64,000 nt of DNA. It comes from Erinaceus europaeus. Its lineage: Eukaryota > Chordata > Mammalia > Eulipotyphla > Erinaceidae. The stretch spans positions 96,601,141 through 96,665,140 of the forward strand of contig NC_080166.1 in assembly GCF_950295315.1 (NCBI RefSeq). Direction: 5' to 3'. Shown in pieces: positions 11,196 to 21,930 of this stretch. Position numbers and translations under genes: made by a program. Numbering within the stretch: the stretch's first letter is position 1; every line of letters starts with the position of its first letter. A model generated the notes under the pieces. It did not search any database, was not told where the DNA came from, and was given only the letters and a program-made list of their open reading frames with translations.

Positions 11196-11689
11196 GGTTT
11201 AGCTATAACAGAGCAGCAAAGGAAGATGAATTGTTAGAAAGAAAGACTCTAATTTTCATCTTTCCCTTTGAAGGAAAAAGAAGCTATTAGAAGTAACCTA
11301 GTCACCTGTACAGGAAATGGGACATTTACAAGACCAACCTAAACCTACTTCTGCATCTGAATAGCAGAGGCCTGGGCAGCATTGCTATATCCTGGCTGAA
11401 TATTAAAAGAAGCATCTGACTTGTTACTACATGACAAGATGGGCCAGCGTGACCACATGGATGGACCCAGGGACAGGTAAAATGAGGGGAAGGAGACTCT
11501 GGAATGTTTGCTGTAGAATGCTCCCCAGCGTCATATGGTACCATGGTTTGACATTTGTTTGACTGAACAAATCTTTTTACTTTAGCACTGACATTGTATT
11601 AGTCTGTAATAGATGGCAGTCAAACTAAGATGTGTGTAAACGTTTTCATATCTTTTTTTTTTAAGGAAGAATTTTCTTTTCTTTTTTTT

Positions 11690-11831
11690 AAATATTTTAT
11701 TATTTTATGAGAAAGATAGGAGGAGAGAGAAAGAACCAGACATCACTCTGGCACATGTGCTGTTGGGGATCAAACTCAGGACCTCATGCTTGAGAGTCCA
11801 AAGCTTTACCACTGCGCCACCTCTCAGACCA
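11690..11831 (-). mobile_element. SINE-2, well preserved
   Basis: Inverted: 'attttatgagaaagatagga', 'catcactctggcacatgtg', 'ggggatcaaactcaggacc', 'catgcttgagagtccaa' and the head 'ccactgcgccacctctcaga'. A good local reference copy for SINE-2. Confidence 0.85.
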
Positions 11832-12379
11832 CAACATTTTCACATCTTATAGGTGCTATCTTATGACTACATAAGAAGAAGCCACTGAGTAAGAGGCCAA
11901 GCTTCAAATCAGAAGGCATCTAGGTGGCCACAGGGATCCTTAAGGAACCAGTGGGAAATTACCCAAATTTGCTCTCTGGCTTGCAACAACAGTAAACCAA
12001 GTCTCCAGTTTCTCTCTGGCATGACTTTGTCCAAACATTTAGCCCAGCTTCTGTGACTGTTATCTGCACAACAGGCCGTCCAATCATCAAATATGTCAGC
12101 TAACTGGGCCCTGTATTTTGGAATCCCACAGGGGATATTCATTTGGAAAAGCAACTTCCAAAGGAGAGAGAACAAGTACTTCCTGTAGGCACTTCCTAGG
12201 ATTCAGCAGAGAGAGAGAGCGCGCGCCAGAACCCAAAAAAAGCAAAGATAATAAAGAGGGAAATAAACAAGTAGGACAACAGAAAACAAATGTAAAAACA
12301 AAAAACAAGCAAACAAGTAAACAGAAACAAAACAAAACTCCAGCACAGCAAAGGAAATCAATTGATGGAAGATAGAATT

Positions 12380-12956
12380 GATCAATTGATGGAAGACGAG
12401 AACAGAATGTGAGCTAATATCTGCAAACCCCATTTCTGGTAAGAGATTAATGTCTAAAATACAGATAGATTCATACAACTCAAGAGCAACAATAATATTA
12501 ATAATACAATTAAAATGTGGGCAAAGGACTGAATAGACATTCCAAAGAGAATACACAAAAGGCCAACAATCACAATAAAAAAAAAAGAAAGTCACTACAC
12601 AAAAGGGAAACTACAATTAGATAGTGACTCATACCTGCTAGGCAAGCTATTATCAAAAAGACAAATGATAAAGAATACTGGGGAGGATGTGGACAAAGGA
12701 CAAATCCTTGGACAGTGTGGGTAGAAATGCAAACATATGGTATTACCCACTCTGGAAGGCAGTATGGAGTGTTCTTATGATAGTAAAAATAGAACTAGCC
12801 TATAATCCATCAGTCTCACTGCTGGGTATTTATTCAAAGAAATAGAACCATTATCTGGAAGAGAAGGTTGTAATCTTATGTTCTCTGCAGCATTATTCAC
12901 AATAGTTAAGGTATGAAAACAACCTAAGTGTCCTTACACAGATGAATAGGTAAAAA

Positions 12957-13002
<46 letters not shown>

Positions 13003-13260
13003 AGAGAGAATACATTTTGTGTTATATGTAATATTTACGTATACACACACACACATATATATGTATATGTATATATATGTGCTAGTCAGTGTTTTTTAAT
13101 TAGGGAAATATTGTTTCACAAATTGCGAATGTTTATGAAATATAACAGCACAACCTCTTTAGAATTAGTCAGCCTTTTTCCAGAGCAGGAAGCTGTGTCA
13201 TTTGTAATAACATAGATGAACCTGAATTATACTAATCTTCTTACATCAAGTACACATAAC
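12380..13260 (+). mobile_element. Ancient L1, 3' part of ORF2, decayed
   Basis: Successive L1-like landmarks on the plus strand: 'tgggcaaaggactgaatag', 'actggggaggatgtggac', 'actggaaggcagtatgg'-like text, 'cagtctcactgctgggtat', 'cacaatagttaaggtatga', then after a (TG)n the 'aacatagatgaacctg' end. It has many indels and no usable frame, and differs in sequence and age from the L1 at 13654-18686. Confidence 0.8.
12961..13076. repeat. (TG)n, (CA)n and (TA)n microsatellite cluster
   Basis: A pure (GT)n at 12961-12998, an AG stretch, then ACAC and ATAT runs to about 13076. It lies inside the ancient L1, where the 3' part of ORF2 commonly breeds such repeats. Confidence 0.95.
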
Positions 13261-13514
13261 AAACCATCACACTGCATACTTTAAAAATACAAGAATTTTA
13301 TTTGCTAATTATACAGCAACATAACCATAAAACAAAACAGAGAAACCTATGGTTGAAGCGGTTAGCTAGAGGATATATGTTCCTTGTACTTAAGGTACAT
13401 TTTAGAAAATTTTAAATTTCTGAGTTACAAACATACTGCTGACTTTATCCAATGGTTATAACATTTCTCTATGGACCTTATACGTGCAGTCCATTCTTTC
13501 TTTCTTTATTTTGT

Positions 13515-13653
13515 GATGGGCACCAAGGTTATCACTGGGGCTCAGTGATTGCACAAAAAATTTGCTATTCTTTTCCTTTTCCTTTTTTTTTTTTTTTTTT
13601 TTTGATAGAGAAAGAGAAATTGAGAGGGAAGACAGAGATAGAGAAGGAAATAG
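13515..13653 (-). mobile_element. SINE-1, left half, split by the L1
   Basis: Inverted 3' module ('caaggttatcactggggctc'), poly-T, then 'gatagagaaagagaaattga'. It stops at the L1 TSD and resumes at 18700. Confidence 0.8.
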
Positions 13654-13659
13654 ACAATC

Positions 13660-16052
13660 AGAGACTTGGAGCATTTTTTCATGTGTTTCTTGGCCTTTTG
13701 GCTCTCTTCTGTGGTGAATATTCTGTCCATGTCCTCCCCCTATTTTTGGATGGGGTTATTTGTTGTCTTTTTGTTGAGCTTGGCAAGCTCTTTATATATG
13801 TTGGTTATTAAACTCTTGTCTGATGTATGGCATGTAAAGATCTTCTCCCATTCTGTGAGGGGTCTCTTGGTTTCAGTAGTGATTTCTTTTGCTGTGAAGA
13901 AGCTTTTTAATTTGATGTAGTCCCATAGGTTTATACTTGCCTTAGTCTTCTTTGTAATTGGATTCGTTTCATTGAAGATGTCTTTAAAATTTATGCAGAA
14001 AAGAGTTCTGCCAATATTTTCTTCTAAGTATCTGATAGTTTGTGGTCTAACATCCAAGTCCTTGATCCACTTGGAATTTACTTTTGTATTTGGTGAAATA
14101 CAGTGAGTGGTTCAGTTTCAGTCTTCTGCATGTTTCAACCCATTGTTTCCAACACCATTTGTTGAAGAGACTCTGCTTTCCCCATTTAATAGTCTGGGCC
14201 CCTTTGTCAAAGATTAGATGTCCAAAGGTGTGGGATCTCACTTCTGGGCTCTCAGTTCTATTCCACTCTCAGTGTCTATTCATGTTCCAGTACCAAGCAG
14301 TTTTGATGACAATGGCCCTATAATACAGTTTGAGATCTGGGAGTGTGATTCCTCCAGTTCTGTTCTTTTTTCTCAAGATTGTTTTGGCAATTCAAGGTCT
14401 TTTCTGGTTCCAGATAAACATTTGAAGCATTTGTTCTATTCTCCTAAAAAATGTGGTTGGGATCTTGATGAGGATAGCATTAAATTTGTAGATGGCTCTG
14501 GGTAGTATATTCATTTTAATGATGTTAATTCTACCAACCCATGAAGTGGAATATCTTTCCACTTCTTTGTGTCTTTTTAAAAATTTCCTTGAGTAGTGAC
14601 TCATAATTTTCAGTATACAAGTCTTTCACTTCTTTGGTTAGCTTTATCCTAGATATTTTATTGTTTTTGTTGCCATAGTAAAAGGAACTGATTTCTGGAT
14701 TTCAATTTCTTCTAGCTTAGTGTTTGCATAGAGGAATGCCACTGACTTTTGAATGTTAATTTTGTAGCCTGACACCTTACTGTATTTCCTGATGATTTCC
14801 AAAAGCTTCTTGCTGGATTCCTTAGTTTTTTCTGTGTATACTATCATGTCATCTGCAAATAGGGAGAGTTTGACTTCTTCTCTTCCAATCTGTATCCCTT
14901 TAATTTCTTGCTCCTGCCTGATTGCTATGGCAAGAACTTCCAACACTATGTTGAATAGTAATGGTGGTAGTGGGCAGCCCTGTCTAGTACCTGATCTGAG
15001 GGGAAATGCTTCCAGTTTTTCACCATTGAGTATGATGTTGGCTGTAGGTTTGCTATATATAGACTCCACTATGTTCAAGAATTTTCTATCTATTCCTATT
15101 TTTGTAGTGTTTTGATCATAAAGGGATGTTGTATTTTGTCAAAGGCTTTTTCTGCATCTATTGATATGACCATGTGGTTTTTGGTCTTGCTGTTGTTGAT
15201 GTGGTGGATCACATTGATTTATTTACGTATATTAAACCAACCTTGCATGTCTGGGATAAACCCCACTTGGTCAGGATGAACAATATTTTAAATATACTGC
15301 TGTACCCAGTTGGCTAGAATTTTGTTCAGTATTTTGGCATCTATGTTCATCAGAGATATTGGTCTGTGGTTTTCTTTTTTTGTTGTGTCCCTGTCTGCTT
15401 TTGGTATCAGAGTGATGTTAGCTTCATAGAAGCTGACAGGGAATATTCCAGTGTCTTCAATCTTCTGGAAGACTTTTAAAAGTAGAGGTATTAGTTCTTC
15501 TTTGAAGGTTTTGTAGAATTCATTTGTAAAACCATCTGTCCCAGGACTTTTATTTTTGGGGAGATTTTTGATAACTGTTTCAATTTCAATAGCTGTGATG
15601 GGCCTGTTCATGTTATCTACTTCCTCCTTACTTAGTTTTGGAAGTTGGTAGGTATCTAGGAAATCGTCCATTTCTTCCCAGTTCTTTAGCTTGGTGGCAT
15701 ATAGTTGTTCATAGAAGCCTCGCATGATATGTTGAATTTCTGCGGTGTCTGTTGTGATATCTCCTCTTTCATTTAGTATCCGATTTATTTGGGTCTTCTC
15801 CATTTTTTGTTTTGTGAATCTGGCTAAAGGTTTGTCGATTTTGTTCACTCTTTCGAAGAACCAACATTTACTTTCGTTGATCTTTTGTATGGTTTTCTTA
15901 TTCTCAATGTTATTTATTTCCACTCTAACTTTAGTGATTTCTGTCCTTCTGGTTGCTTTAGGGTTCCTTTGTTCTTCTTCTTCTAGGTCTTTAAGATGTG
16001 CAATCAGGCTGTTTATTTGTGCTTTTTCTTGTTTCCTAATGTGTGCTTGCAT
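13660..16052 (-). pseudogene. L1 ORF2 reverse transcriptase and downstream part, frameshifted
   Basis: A 254-residue frame (15288-16052) holds the linker and RT start, including [15 protein letters not shown] and [13 protein letters not shown] second frame (14644-15078) holds [19 protein letters not shown] and the catalytic FADDMIVY. Then come [20 protein letters not shown] (14392-14604) and the KIFTCHTSDKSLITNIYKEL region (13740-14057). Frames change at least three times, so it is a dead copy. The rest of ORF2 is on the other strand after 17940. Confidence 0.92.
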
Positions 16053-16299
16053 AGCTATGAACTTCCCTCTCAGTACTGCCTTAGCTGTGTCCCAAATATT
16101 TTATAGCTTGTGTCTTCATTTTCATTGAAGTCTCGAAACATTTTGATTTCTTCCTTGATTTCCTCTTTGACCCAGAGGTTGTTAAGAAGTGTACTGTTGA
16201 TCTTCCACATTTTGTGACTATTACTAATCTTTTTTTGATTTTTAAGTGTTAGTTTAATTCCACTGTGGTCTGAGAAGATGCTTGAGATGATTTCAATCC

Positions 16300-16943
16300 T
16301 CTTGAATCTGCTGATGCTGTCTTTGTGGCCTAATATATGGTCTATCCTTGAGAATGACCCATGTGGATTTGAGTAAAATGTTTATTCCAGTTTCTTGGGA
16401 TGAATAACTCTGAAAATGTCCAATAGTTCTAGTTTATCTATCTCTTCATTTAGCTCCATTGTGTCTTTATTGATTTTCTGCCTGGATGATCTGTCAAGTT
16501 GAGTGAGTGGTGTGTTGAAGTCCCCTACTATGACTGTGTTGCTGTTAATATATTGCTGTAGCTCTTTCAGTAGACATTTGATGTATTTAGATGGCTTCTC
16601 ATTGGGTGCATAATTGTTAAGTCCTCTTGATTGACTGATCCTCTGAGCATTAAGTAGTGTCCATTCCTATCTTTTTAAATCTTATATATATTTTAAAGCC
16701 TATCGCGTCAGATATGAGAATAGCTGTTCCTGCTCTTTTTTGTGGGCCATTGGCTTGTATGGTATTTTTCCATCCTTTCACTTTAAGTCTGTGCTTGTCT
16801 TGTTGAGTTAGGTGGGTTTCCTGTAGACAGCATATTGTTGGGTTGTATTTTCTGATCCATCTTCCTACTCTGTGTCTTTTAATAGGTGAATTCAGGCCAT
16901 TGACATTTATTGATATCAAAGATTGAAGATATTTTAATGCCAT
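16300..16943 (-). pseudogene. L1 ORF2 endonuclease domain, frameshifted
   Basis: The minus strand opens with ISINVNGLNSPIKRHRVGRW and CCLQETHL, which carries the catalytic Glu of the APE-type endonuclease, and AGTAILISD. After a frame break near 16650 it continues as NTVIVGDFNTPLTQLDRS (about 16500-16550), the next conserved motif. Intact, this domain nicks target DNA at TTTT/AA-like sites to start reverse transcription. Confidence 0.88.
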
Positions 16944-16979
16944 TCTTGTAGAATTTTAGAGTATTCTGATATATGTCCT

Positions 16980-17935
16980 ATTTATGATGGTCTGACTGTT
17001 TATAGGAGACCTTTCAGAACTTCTTTCAGGGCAGGCTTGGTGATAGTTGATTCCTTCAACTGTTGCTTCTCTGAGAAGCTTTTGATGCCTCCATCTAGTC
17101 TGAATGACAGTCTGGCAGGATATAGTATTCTTGGTTGAAAGCCTTTCTCGTTGAGCACTTGATAGATATCTTGTCATTCTCTTCTGGCCTGTAGTGTCTG
17201 TGTGGAGAAGTCTGCTGCTAATCTTATGGGTATTCCTCTGTAGGTGACTCTTTGTTTTTCTCTTGCAGCCTTCAGGATCCTTTCTTTATCCTTATTCCTT
17301 TCCATTATAAATATGATGTGTCTTTAAGTCTGGGTTAATTCTGTTTGGGACCCTCTGGGCTTCTTGAATCTTTATGTCTTTGATGTTTTCTAGACTAGAG
17401 AAGTTTTCAGCTATTATGGCCTGAAGAATGCTTTCTTCCTCTCCCTCTCTTTCTTCCTCTGGTAAGCCAATAATGCGTATATTGTTTCTTTTGAAGTCAT
17501 CCCATAGGTCTCTGTTGTTGTTTTTAGCATCTCTTAATTTATTTTTGAGATCTCTTACTTCTTTTTTAGTTGTCTCTAATTTGTCCTCGATCTTGCTAAT
17601 TCTGTCTTCAGCCTCATTGATTCTATTCTCTCTGCCCTCTACTATTTTCTGGAGTTCATCTATTTTGTTTCCCTGTTCTGATACTGTTTTAGCTTGTTCA
17701 GCTAGTTGTGTTCTTAACTCAGCTATTTCAGCTTTCAGCTCTCTAATAACCTTGAGATAGTTAGTGTTTTCTTCCAGAGTCTCATTTGTTGTTCATGTAT
17801 TTCTGATTACAATTCTTTCAAACTCTTACTCACTCCTGTGATTATTTCCTTAACTAATGTTTGGATGTTGAACTAGTTATTTTGTGTTTCACCCTTTGGG
17901 GGGCTTTTAGCTGGACTGTTGTCCTGGTTAGTTTC
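16980..17935 (-). pseudogene. L1 ORF1 (RNA-binding protein), 5'-truncated and frameshifted
   Basis: The minus strand at about 17430-17760 translates to a heptad-rich coiled coil (KIDELQKIVEGRENRI...RISKIEDKLE) followed by NNIRIIGLPEEER, the usual entry to the ORF1p RRM domain. The C-terminal domain is seen near 17030-17090 as REATVEGINYHQACP. The start codon lies beyond the truncation and the frame is broken between these segments. Intact ORF1p is a trimeric nucleic-acid chaperone that coats L1 RNA; this copy cannot make it. Confidence 0.85.
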
Positions 17936-17939
17936 TCCA

Positions 17940-18452
17940 ATAAAGACAACAATGAGATACCACTTCACTCCTGTGAGAATGTCATACATCAGAAAAGGTA
18001 ACAGCAGCAAATGCTGGAGAGGGTGTGGGGCCAAAGGAACCCTCCTACACTGCTGATGGGAATGTCAATTGGTCCAGCCTCTGTGGAGAACAGTCTGGAT
18101 AACTCTCAGAAGGCTAGAAATGGACCTACCCTATGACCCTGTAATTCCTCTCCTGGGGATATATCCTAAGGAATCCAACATATCCATCCAAAAAGATCTG
18201 AGAACACATATGTTCTTGGCAGCACAATTTGTAATAGCCAAAACCTGGAAGCAACCCAGGTGTCCAACAACAGATGAGTGGCTGAGCAAGTTGTGGTATA
18301 TATACACAATGGAATACTACTCAGCTATAAAAAATGGTGACTTCACCATTTTCAGCCGATCTTGTATGGACCTTGAAAAAATAATGTTGAGTGAAATAAG
18401 TCAGAAATGGAAGTATGAATATGGAATGATCTCACTCTCAGGCAGAAGTTGA
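17940..18452 (+). pseudogene. L1 ORF2 C-terminus, direct orientation
   Basis: [13 protein letters not shown] is followed by the frame 18069-18452, with DLPYDPVIPLLGIYPKES, QFVIAKTWKQP and YSAIKNGDF, the usual L1 C-terminal motifs. It ends in the 3'UTR, which has a G-rich stretch (18525-18545) and AATAAA at 18665. Its 5' continuation is the inverted segment on the minus strand. Confidence 0.9.
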
Positions 18453-18699
18453 AAAACAAGATCAGAAAAGAAAACACAAGTAGAACCTGAAATGGAATTG
18501 GCGTATCACACCAAAGTAAAAGACTGTGGGGTGGGTGTGTGGGGAGAATACAGGTCCAGGAAGGATTCAGAGGACCTAGTGGGGGTTGTTATATGGGAAA
18601 CTGGGGAATGTTATGCACGTACAAACTGTTGTACTTACTGTTGAATGTAAAACATTAATTCCCCAATAAAAAAAAAGTGAAAAAAAAGAGAATAAAATA

Positions 18700-18830
18700 G
18701 CAAGACACCCAGAACACTGCTTCATCACTTATACTTGTTTATTTGTTTGCTTCATACTCATGGTATCCTGTGGTTTTTCACAGCCTAAGTTGTGAAGATT
18801 CCCCCCTGCAGGTGGGAATATATGAGGCAC
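18700..18830 (-). mobile_element. SINE-1, right half, split by the L1
   Basis: Resumes with 'gacacccagaacactgcttc', then after about 50 foreign bases 'cccctgcaggtgggaata'. With 13515-13653 it makes one inverted SINE-1. Confidence 0.75.
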
Positions 18831-18841
18831 AGCTCTGCCTT

Positions 18842-18935
18842 TAAGTTTATTTCTTTATTTATTTAATGAGACAGAAAAGTGTGTGATTCTTCTCTGGCCT
18901 ATACAATGCTTGGGACTGGATATAAGTTCTGCCTT
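18842..18935 (-). mobile_element. SINE-2 remnant
   Basis: 'tttatttaatgagacagaaa...ttgggactggatata' resembles a degraded inverted SINE-2. Weak. Confidence 0.35.
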
Positions 18936-19463
18936 TGATCAGGTACACAATCACCCTGGCTGTGATTCTGGCTTTTAAGTGTGGGTTATATAGGAATCTT
19001 TTCCCTGAGCATTTATAAACTCCACCTTTTGGTTTGAATAAAAGTTCATCCACCCCTTTCTCAGACCTTTCATTAAAAGTCAAGAAGATACTTGAGTAAG
19101 AAATAGGGCCTCTTCACGCTCTCCATTAAGTTGCCTCTCAGAGGCCATATTGCTTTCTGCTTTCAATAAAAGCAGTGGCTGAGTACCTGCTGCCTGGGAG
19201 CAGAGAGCTCGATGTGGAATTGCAGGAGCAGGACATTTATATATTGCTTCCGGTTGTGAGGACTCTGATATATAGCACTGTGAGGCGCCCATGGGGCCTG
19301 CATGCCCTTTGTGAAACTGAGCTTATCTTACCTGAAAACAAATGAATGTTTCTGAATAATTCATTCAAATTTACTCATTCTGTCAGACTAAGTGATCTGT
19401 GTAATGCCTGACTGGATGTAAGGCCTTTGGGAGACACTTCATATATATTCTAGAACCTGAGAT

Positions 19464-19510
<47 letters not shown>

Positions 19511-19840
19511 GGTGTCTCTTGTATCTTTCATCTATGACTATTTGGATACACTGCTCTAAATTAGCCTGGAACCCTCTGGTCCAGGATTGAGGTGATAAGC
19601 CAAGGAATAAAAAACTATCACAAGGGAAAGATAGAAATGTACCACCGTGACAACAAAACCGTATAAATCAACATTTTGCCAATAAAATGATACTGTAAGT
19701 AGGGGGAAAAGCCTAAGTGTTGACCAAGAAAAGAGATAAATACTCCTATATTTATAAATTCTTCCCCTCTCCCCTTCCCTCACCCTAGAAAGCTCCACTT
19801 TCTTGTGGATAGGCCAGCTAGCTATAAGACTTCCTTGTAG
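18936..19840. other. No gene; (GT)n microsatellite
   Basis: Single-copy-looking sequence with a pure (GT)n of about 45 bases at 19464-19509. Short open frames show no recognisable domain. Confidence 0.5.
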
Positions 19841-19922
19841 GCCCACCAGGTGGCGCAGTGAGTAGTACTTTGGAATAGCAAGCCTAAGGTCCTGAGTTCA
19901 ATCCTTGGAACCATATACTTAA
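19841..19922 (+). mobile_element. SINE-2 head
   Basis: 'gcccaccaggtggcgcagtg' (an A-box-like start), 'ctgagttcaatccttgg' (B-box-like), then an A-rich end directly in front of a SINE-1. Confidence 0.7.
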
Positions 19923-19924
19923 AA

Positions 19925-20127
19925 GGGGCCAGGTAGTGGCACACCTGGTTGAGTATGCATATTATAGTTCTCAAGGACCTGCATTCAAGCCCCAGGTCCC
20001 CACCTGCAGAAGGAAAACTTTACAAGTGGTGAAGCAATGCTGCAGATGCCTTTCTGTCTCCTTCTCTATCTACCCCTCCCTCTAAATTTCTGGTTGTCTC
20101 TATCAAATAGATACATATAAAAAAAGG
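19925..20127 (+). mobile_element. SINE-1, full length
   Basis: 'ggggccaggtagtggcacac' head, 'cattcaagccccaggtcccc', 'ggtgaagcaatgctgcagat', pyrimidine stretch, 'tctatcaaatagatac' and an A-rich tail. Confidence 0.88.
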
Positions 20128-20152
20128 GTTGCTTTAGATCACATTTCCCATC

Positions 20153-20226
20153 TCTCTTTCTCTCTCTCTCTCTCTTTCTCCCTCTCCTCTCTCTCTCTGT
20201 CTCTTTCTCTCTCTCTCTCTCTCTCA
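20153..20226. repeat. (TC)n-rich tract
   Basis: A 74-base, nearly pure pyrimidine run dominated by TC. Confidence 0.95.
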
Positions 20227-20246
20227 TAAACATTTTTTTAACATCT

Positions 20247-20492
20247 ACTGGGAACTGGGAAACAGCACACCCTGTAGAGCACTACACAAGAGTACTCACG
20301 TTCAAGCTCCTAGCACCATATCAAAGGGAGAATGATAAATGGTGAAGTGGTACTTCTCTCTCTCTCTTTCTCTCACCTTCAGTCTCTGTTGGGGGTGGGG
20401 TGTCACCCTGAACAGTGGAATCATATAAGTGTGAAGTCCCAGTAGACATAAACATTAAGATGTAAAGTTAAAATTAAAATAATAACAATAAG
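20247..20492 (+). mobile_element. SINE-2, long form
   Basis: 'gggaactgggaaacagcaca' head, 'cacgttcaagctcctagcac', TC stretch, then a 3' part with 'tgaacagtggaatcatataa', 'gaagtcccagtag' and an A-rich end. Confidence 0.7.
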
Positions 20493-20657
20493 GTAACTTT
20501 CTTCTAAATTTGTCTTTGATTCTTTCCCTGGCTTCCTTACATAAATGACATGCTTACAAAATGATGTTGTCCCCTCATCCTCTTATAGACAAAAGAGTCA
20601 AGAGAAGCTAAACTGTTGGATGATGAAATTGGTGATAGGTAGGGGACAGAAACAAAG

Positions 20658-20661
<4 letters not shown>

Positions 20662-20710
<49 letters not shown>
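20662..20710. repeat. (AT)n microsatellite
   Basis: About 49 bases of uninterrupted AT. Confidence 0.98.
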
Positions 20711-20712
<2 letters not shown>

Positions 20713-21076
20713 TTTTAGAAATGGAAAGTCAGAAATATCAGAAAGAGCACACGAGAGTTACTTCATGTATAAATCTGCCTCTAAACCAAAGGTTAAGAAG
20801 TTTGACTGCAAGACATTTTTTTTCCCCTAGAATCCTTTCACTTCCATCCAATCTATATGAGCACTCAATCATGAGTCAAATCAAGGAAGGTGATGCTGAT
20901 AACCGAGGCCTCCTTGAAAGAGGTCAGTCATTGCAAACAGGATTTGATCAGACAGAAAGGCAACAGTGAACTTTCATTGTAAGGACTGCATTGGCTGGAC
21001 AGTCCATTTATTACCTATAGTATTCTCATTTCTTTTTCTAGGGTCATTTCCATTGAGCCTCTTTTTTTTTTGAAAG
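20711..21076. other. No gene or recognised repeat
   Basis: Single-copy-looking sequence. An 82-residue plus-strand open frame (20721-20969) is not recognisable. Confidence 0.45.
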
Positions 21077-21345
21077 AAAAAGTAAATTTATGTTCTTTAT
21101 TGGGGAGATTTATAGTCAGTAAAATAAATACAATTGCTTGTACAAGTGTAACATTTCTGAGTTTTCCACATAACACTCTAAACCTCCAGCTAGGTCCTCC
21201 TCCACCATCATGTCTCAGGATGTGAACAACAAGACCTCCCCCCACCATACACACACATACACACACCTGAGAGTCTTTTACTTTGGTGCAATACAATAAC
21301 TCCAGTCCAAGTTCTGGAAAAAGCAAGTATTTACTCTGTCAAGGT
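21077..21345 (-). mobile_element. L1 3'UTR, 5'-truncated copy
   Basis: The minus strand matches the end of the 13.65-18.69 kb L1: 'caccaaagtaaaagactctc', a GGGG-rich stretch, 'gaggacctagctggag', then 'acttgtacaagcaattg' and 'ccccaataaag'. A complete 3' end only. Confidence 0.75.
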
Positions 21346-21754
21346 GTTAGATTAGGATGTCAGTTCTGGGGCACTTTTTCCCTCTCTGTTCTCCCAGACA
21401 AAAGGGAATAAATAAATAAAAATAAAAACAAAGGAACAAAAAGAAGAAATATCAACAGTACAATTACAGTCTCACTTTCCAGTGTCCATCTAACCAAACA
21501 CTGGTTCTTTTGTGTCTATACCTAGGGGTGGATGGATTTCATTAAATAACTAGATAGCTTTGTTGAAAAAGATAACAGATTGTAAAGTTTGGGGTATGGT
21601 ATCAGGAAGAATCACCAACTTCATAAGATGGAGCTCACTTCTTCTTCCAGCGTTTGCCCTTCTTCCATAGCCAGTCAACAGTGTCAGGTTGAGCCTGATG
21701 TAAAGTTTCGAGACCTCCTTTGAATCTGGAGAGGTGGCAGTCTCTCTAATATAT
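21346..21754. other. No gene or recognised repeat
   Basis: Single-copy-looking sequence with an A-rich patch at 21400-21450. Confidence 0.4.
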
Positions 21755-21915
21755 GGGGACAGGTGGTGGCGCACCTGGTTGAGTGCGCATATTACAATGC
21801 ACAAGGACACAGGTTTGAGCCCCCATTCCCCACCTGTTGGGGGAAAGCTTTGCTTTGAGTGACGATGCAGTGCTGCAGGTATCTCTCTCTGTTTCTCTTC
21901 CTCTTTATCTCCTCA
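21755..21915 (+). mobile_element. SINE-1, tail lost
   Basis: 'ggggacaggtggtggcgcac' head, 'ggtttgagcccccattcccc', 'gcagtgctgcaggtatc' and a pyrimidine stretch. No A-tail follows. Confidence 0.85.
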
Positions 21916-21930
21916 TGAACCTCTCCTTTT

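Larger units (their letters stand above)
13654..18686 (+). mobile_element. L1 LINE, 5.03 kb, 5' part inverted (twin priming)
   Basis: The 3' 0.75 kb (about 17940-18686) reads on the plus strand and ends in AATAAA and an A-rich tail. The preceding 4.29 kb (13654 to about 17939) is the upstream part of the same element on the minus strand. In L1 order the inverted piece stops just after the codons for HMKKCS and the direct piece resumes at KTTMRY, so only about ten bases appear lost. The TSD is gagaaggaaatag (13641-13653) and gagaataaaatag (18687-18699), 11 of 13 matching. It lacks the 5'UTR and ORF1 start and is inserted in a SINE-1. Confidence 0.93.

Noticed and set aside
12961..13215. Cys/Val repeat peptide frame
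   Set aside because: Made by the (TG)n microsatellite inside an ancient L1.
17428..17760. 110-residue plus-strand frame
   Set aside because: It is the antisense of the L1 ORF1 coiled coil.
14392..18452. L1 ORF2 frames as working genes
   Set aside because: The element is split across both strands, frameshifted several times and lacks its 5'UTR and ORF1 start; only pseudogene pieces are listed.
13515..18830. Two unrelated SINE halves at the L1 edges
   Set aside because: Their order and orientation fit one SINE-1 split by the L1, and the L1 TSD lies exactly at both breaks.
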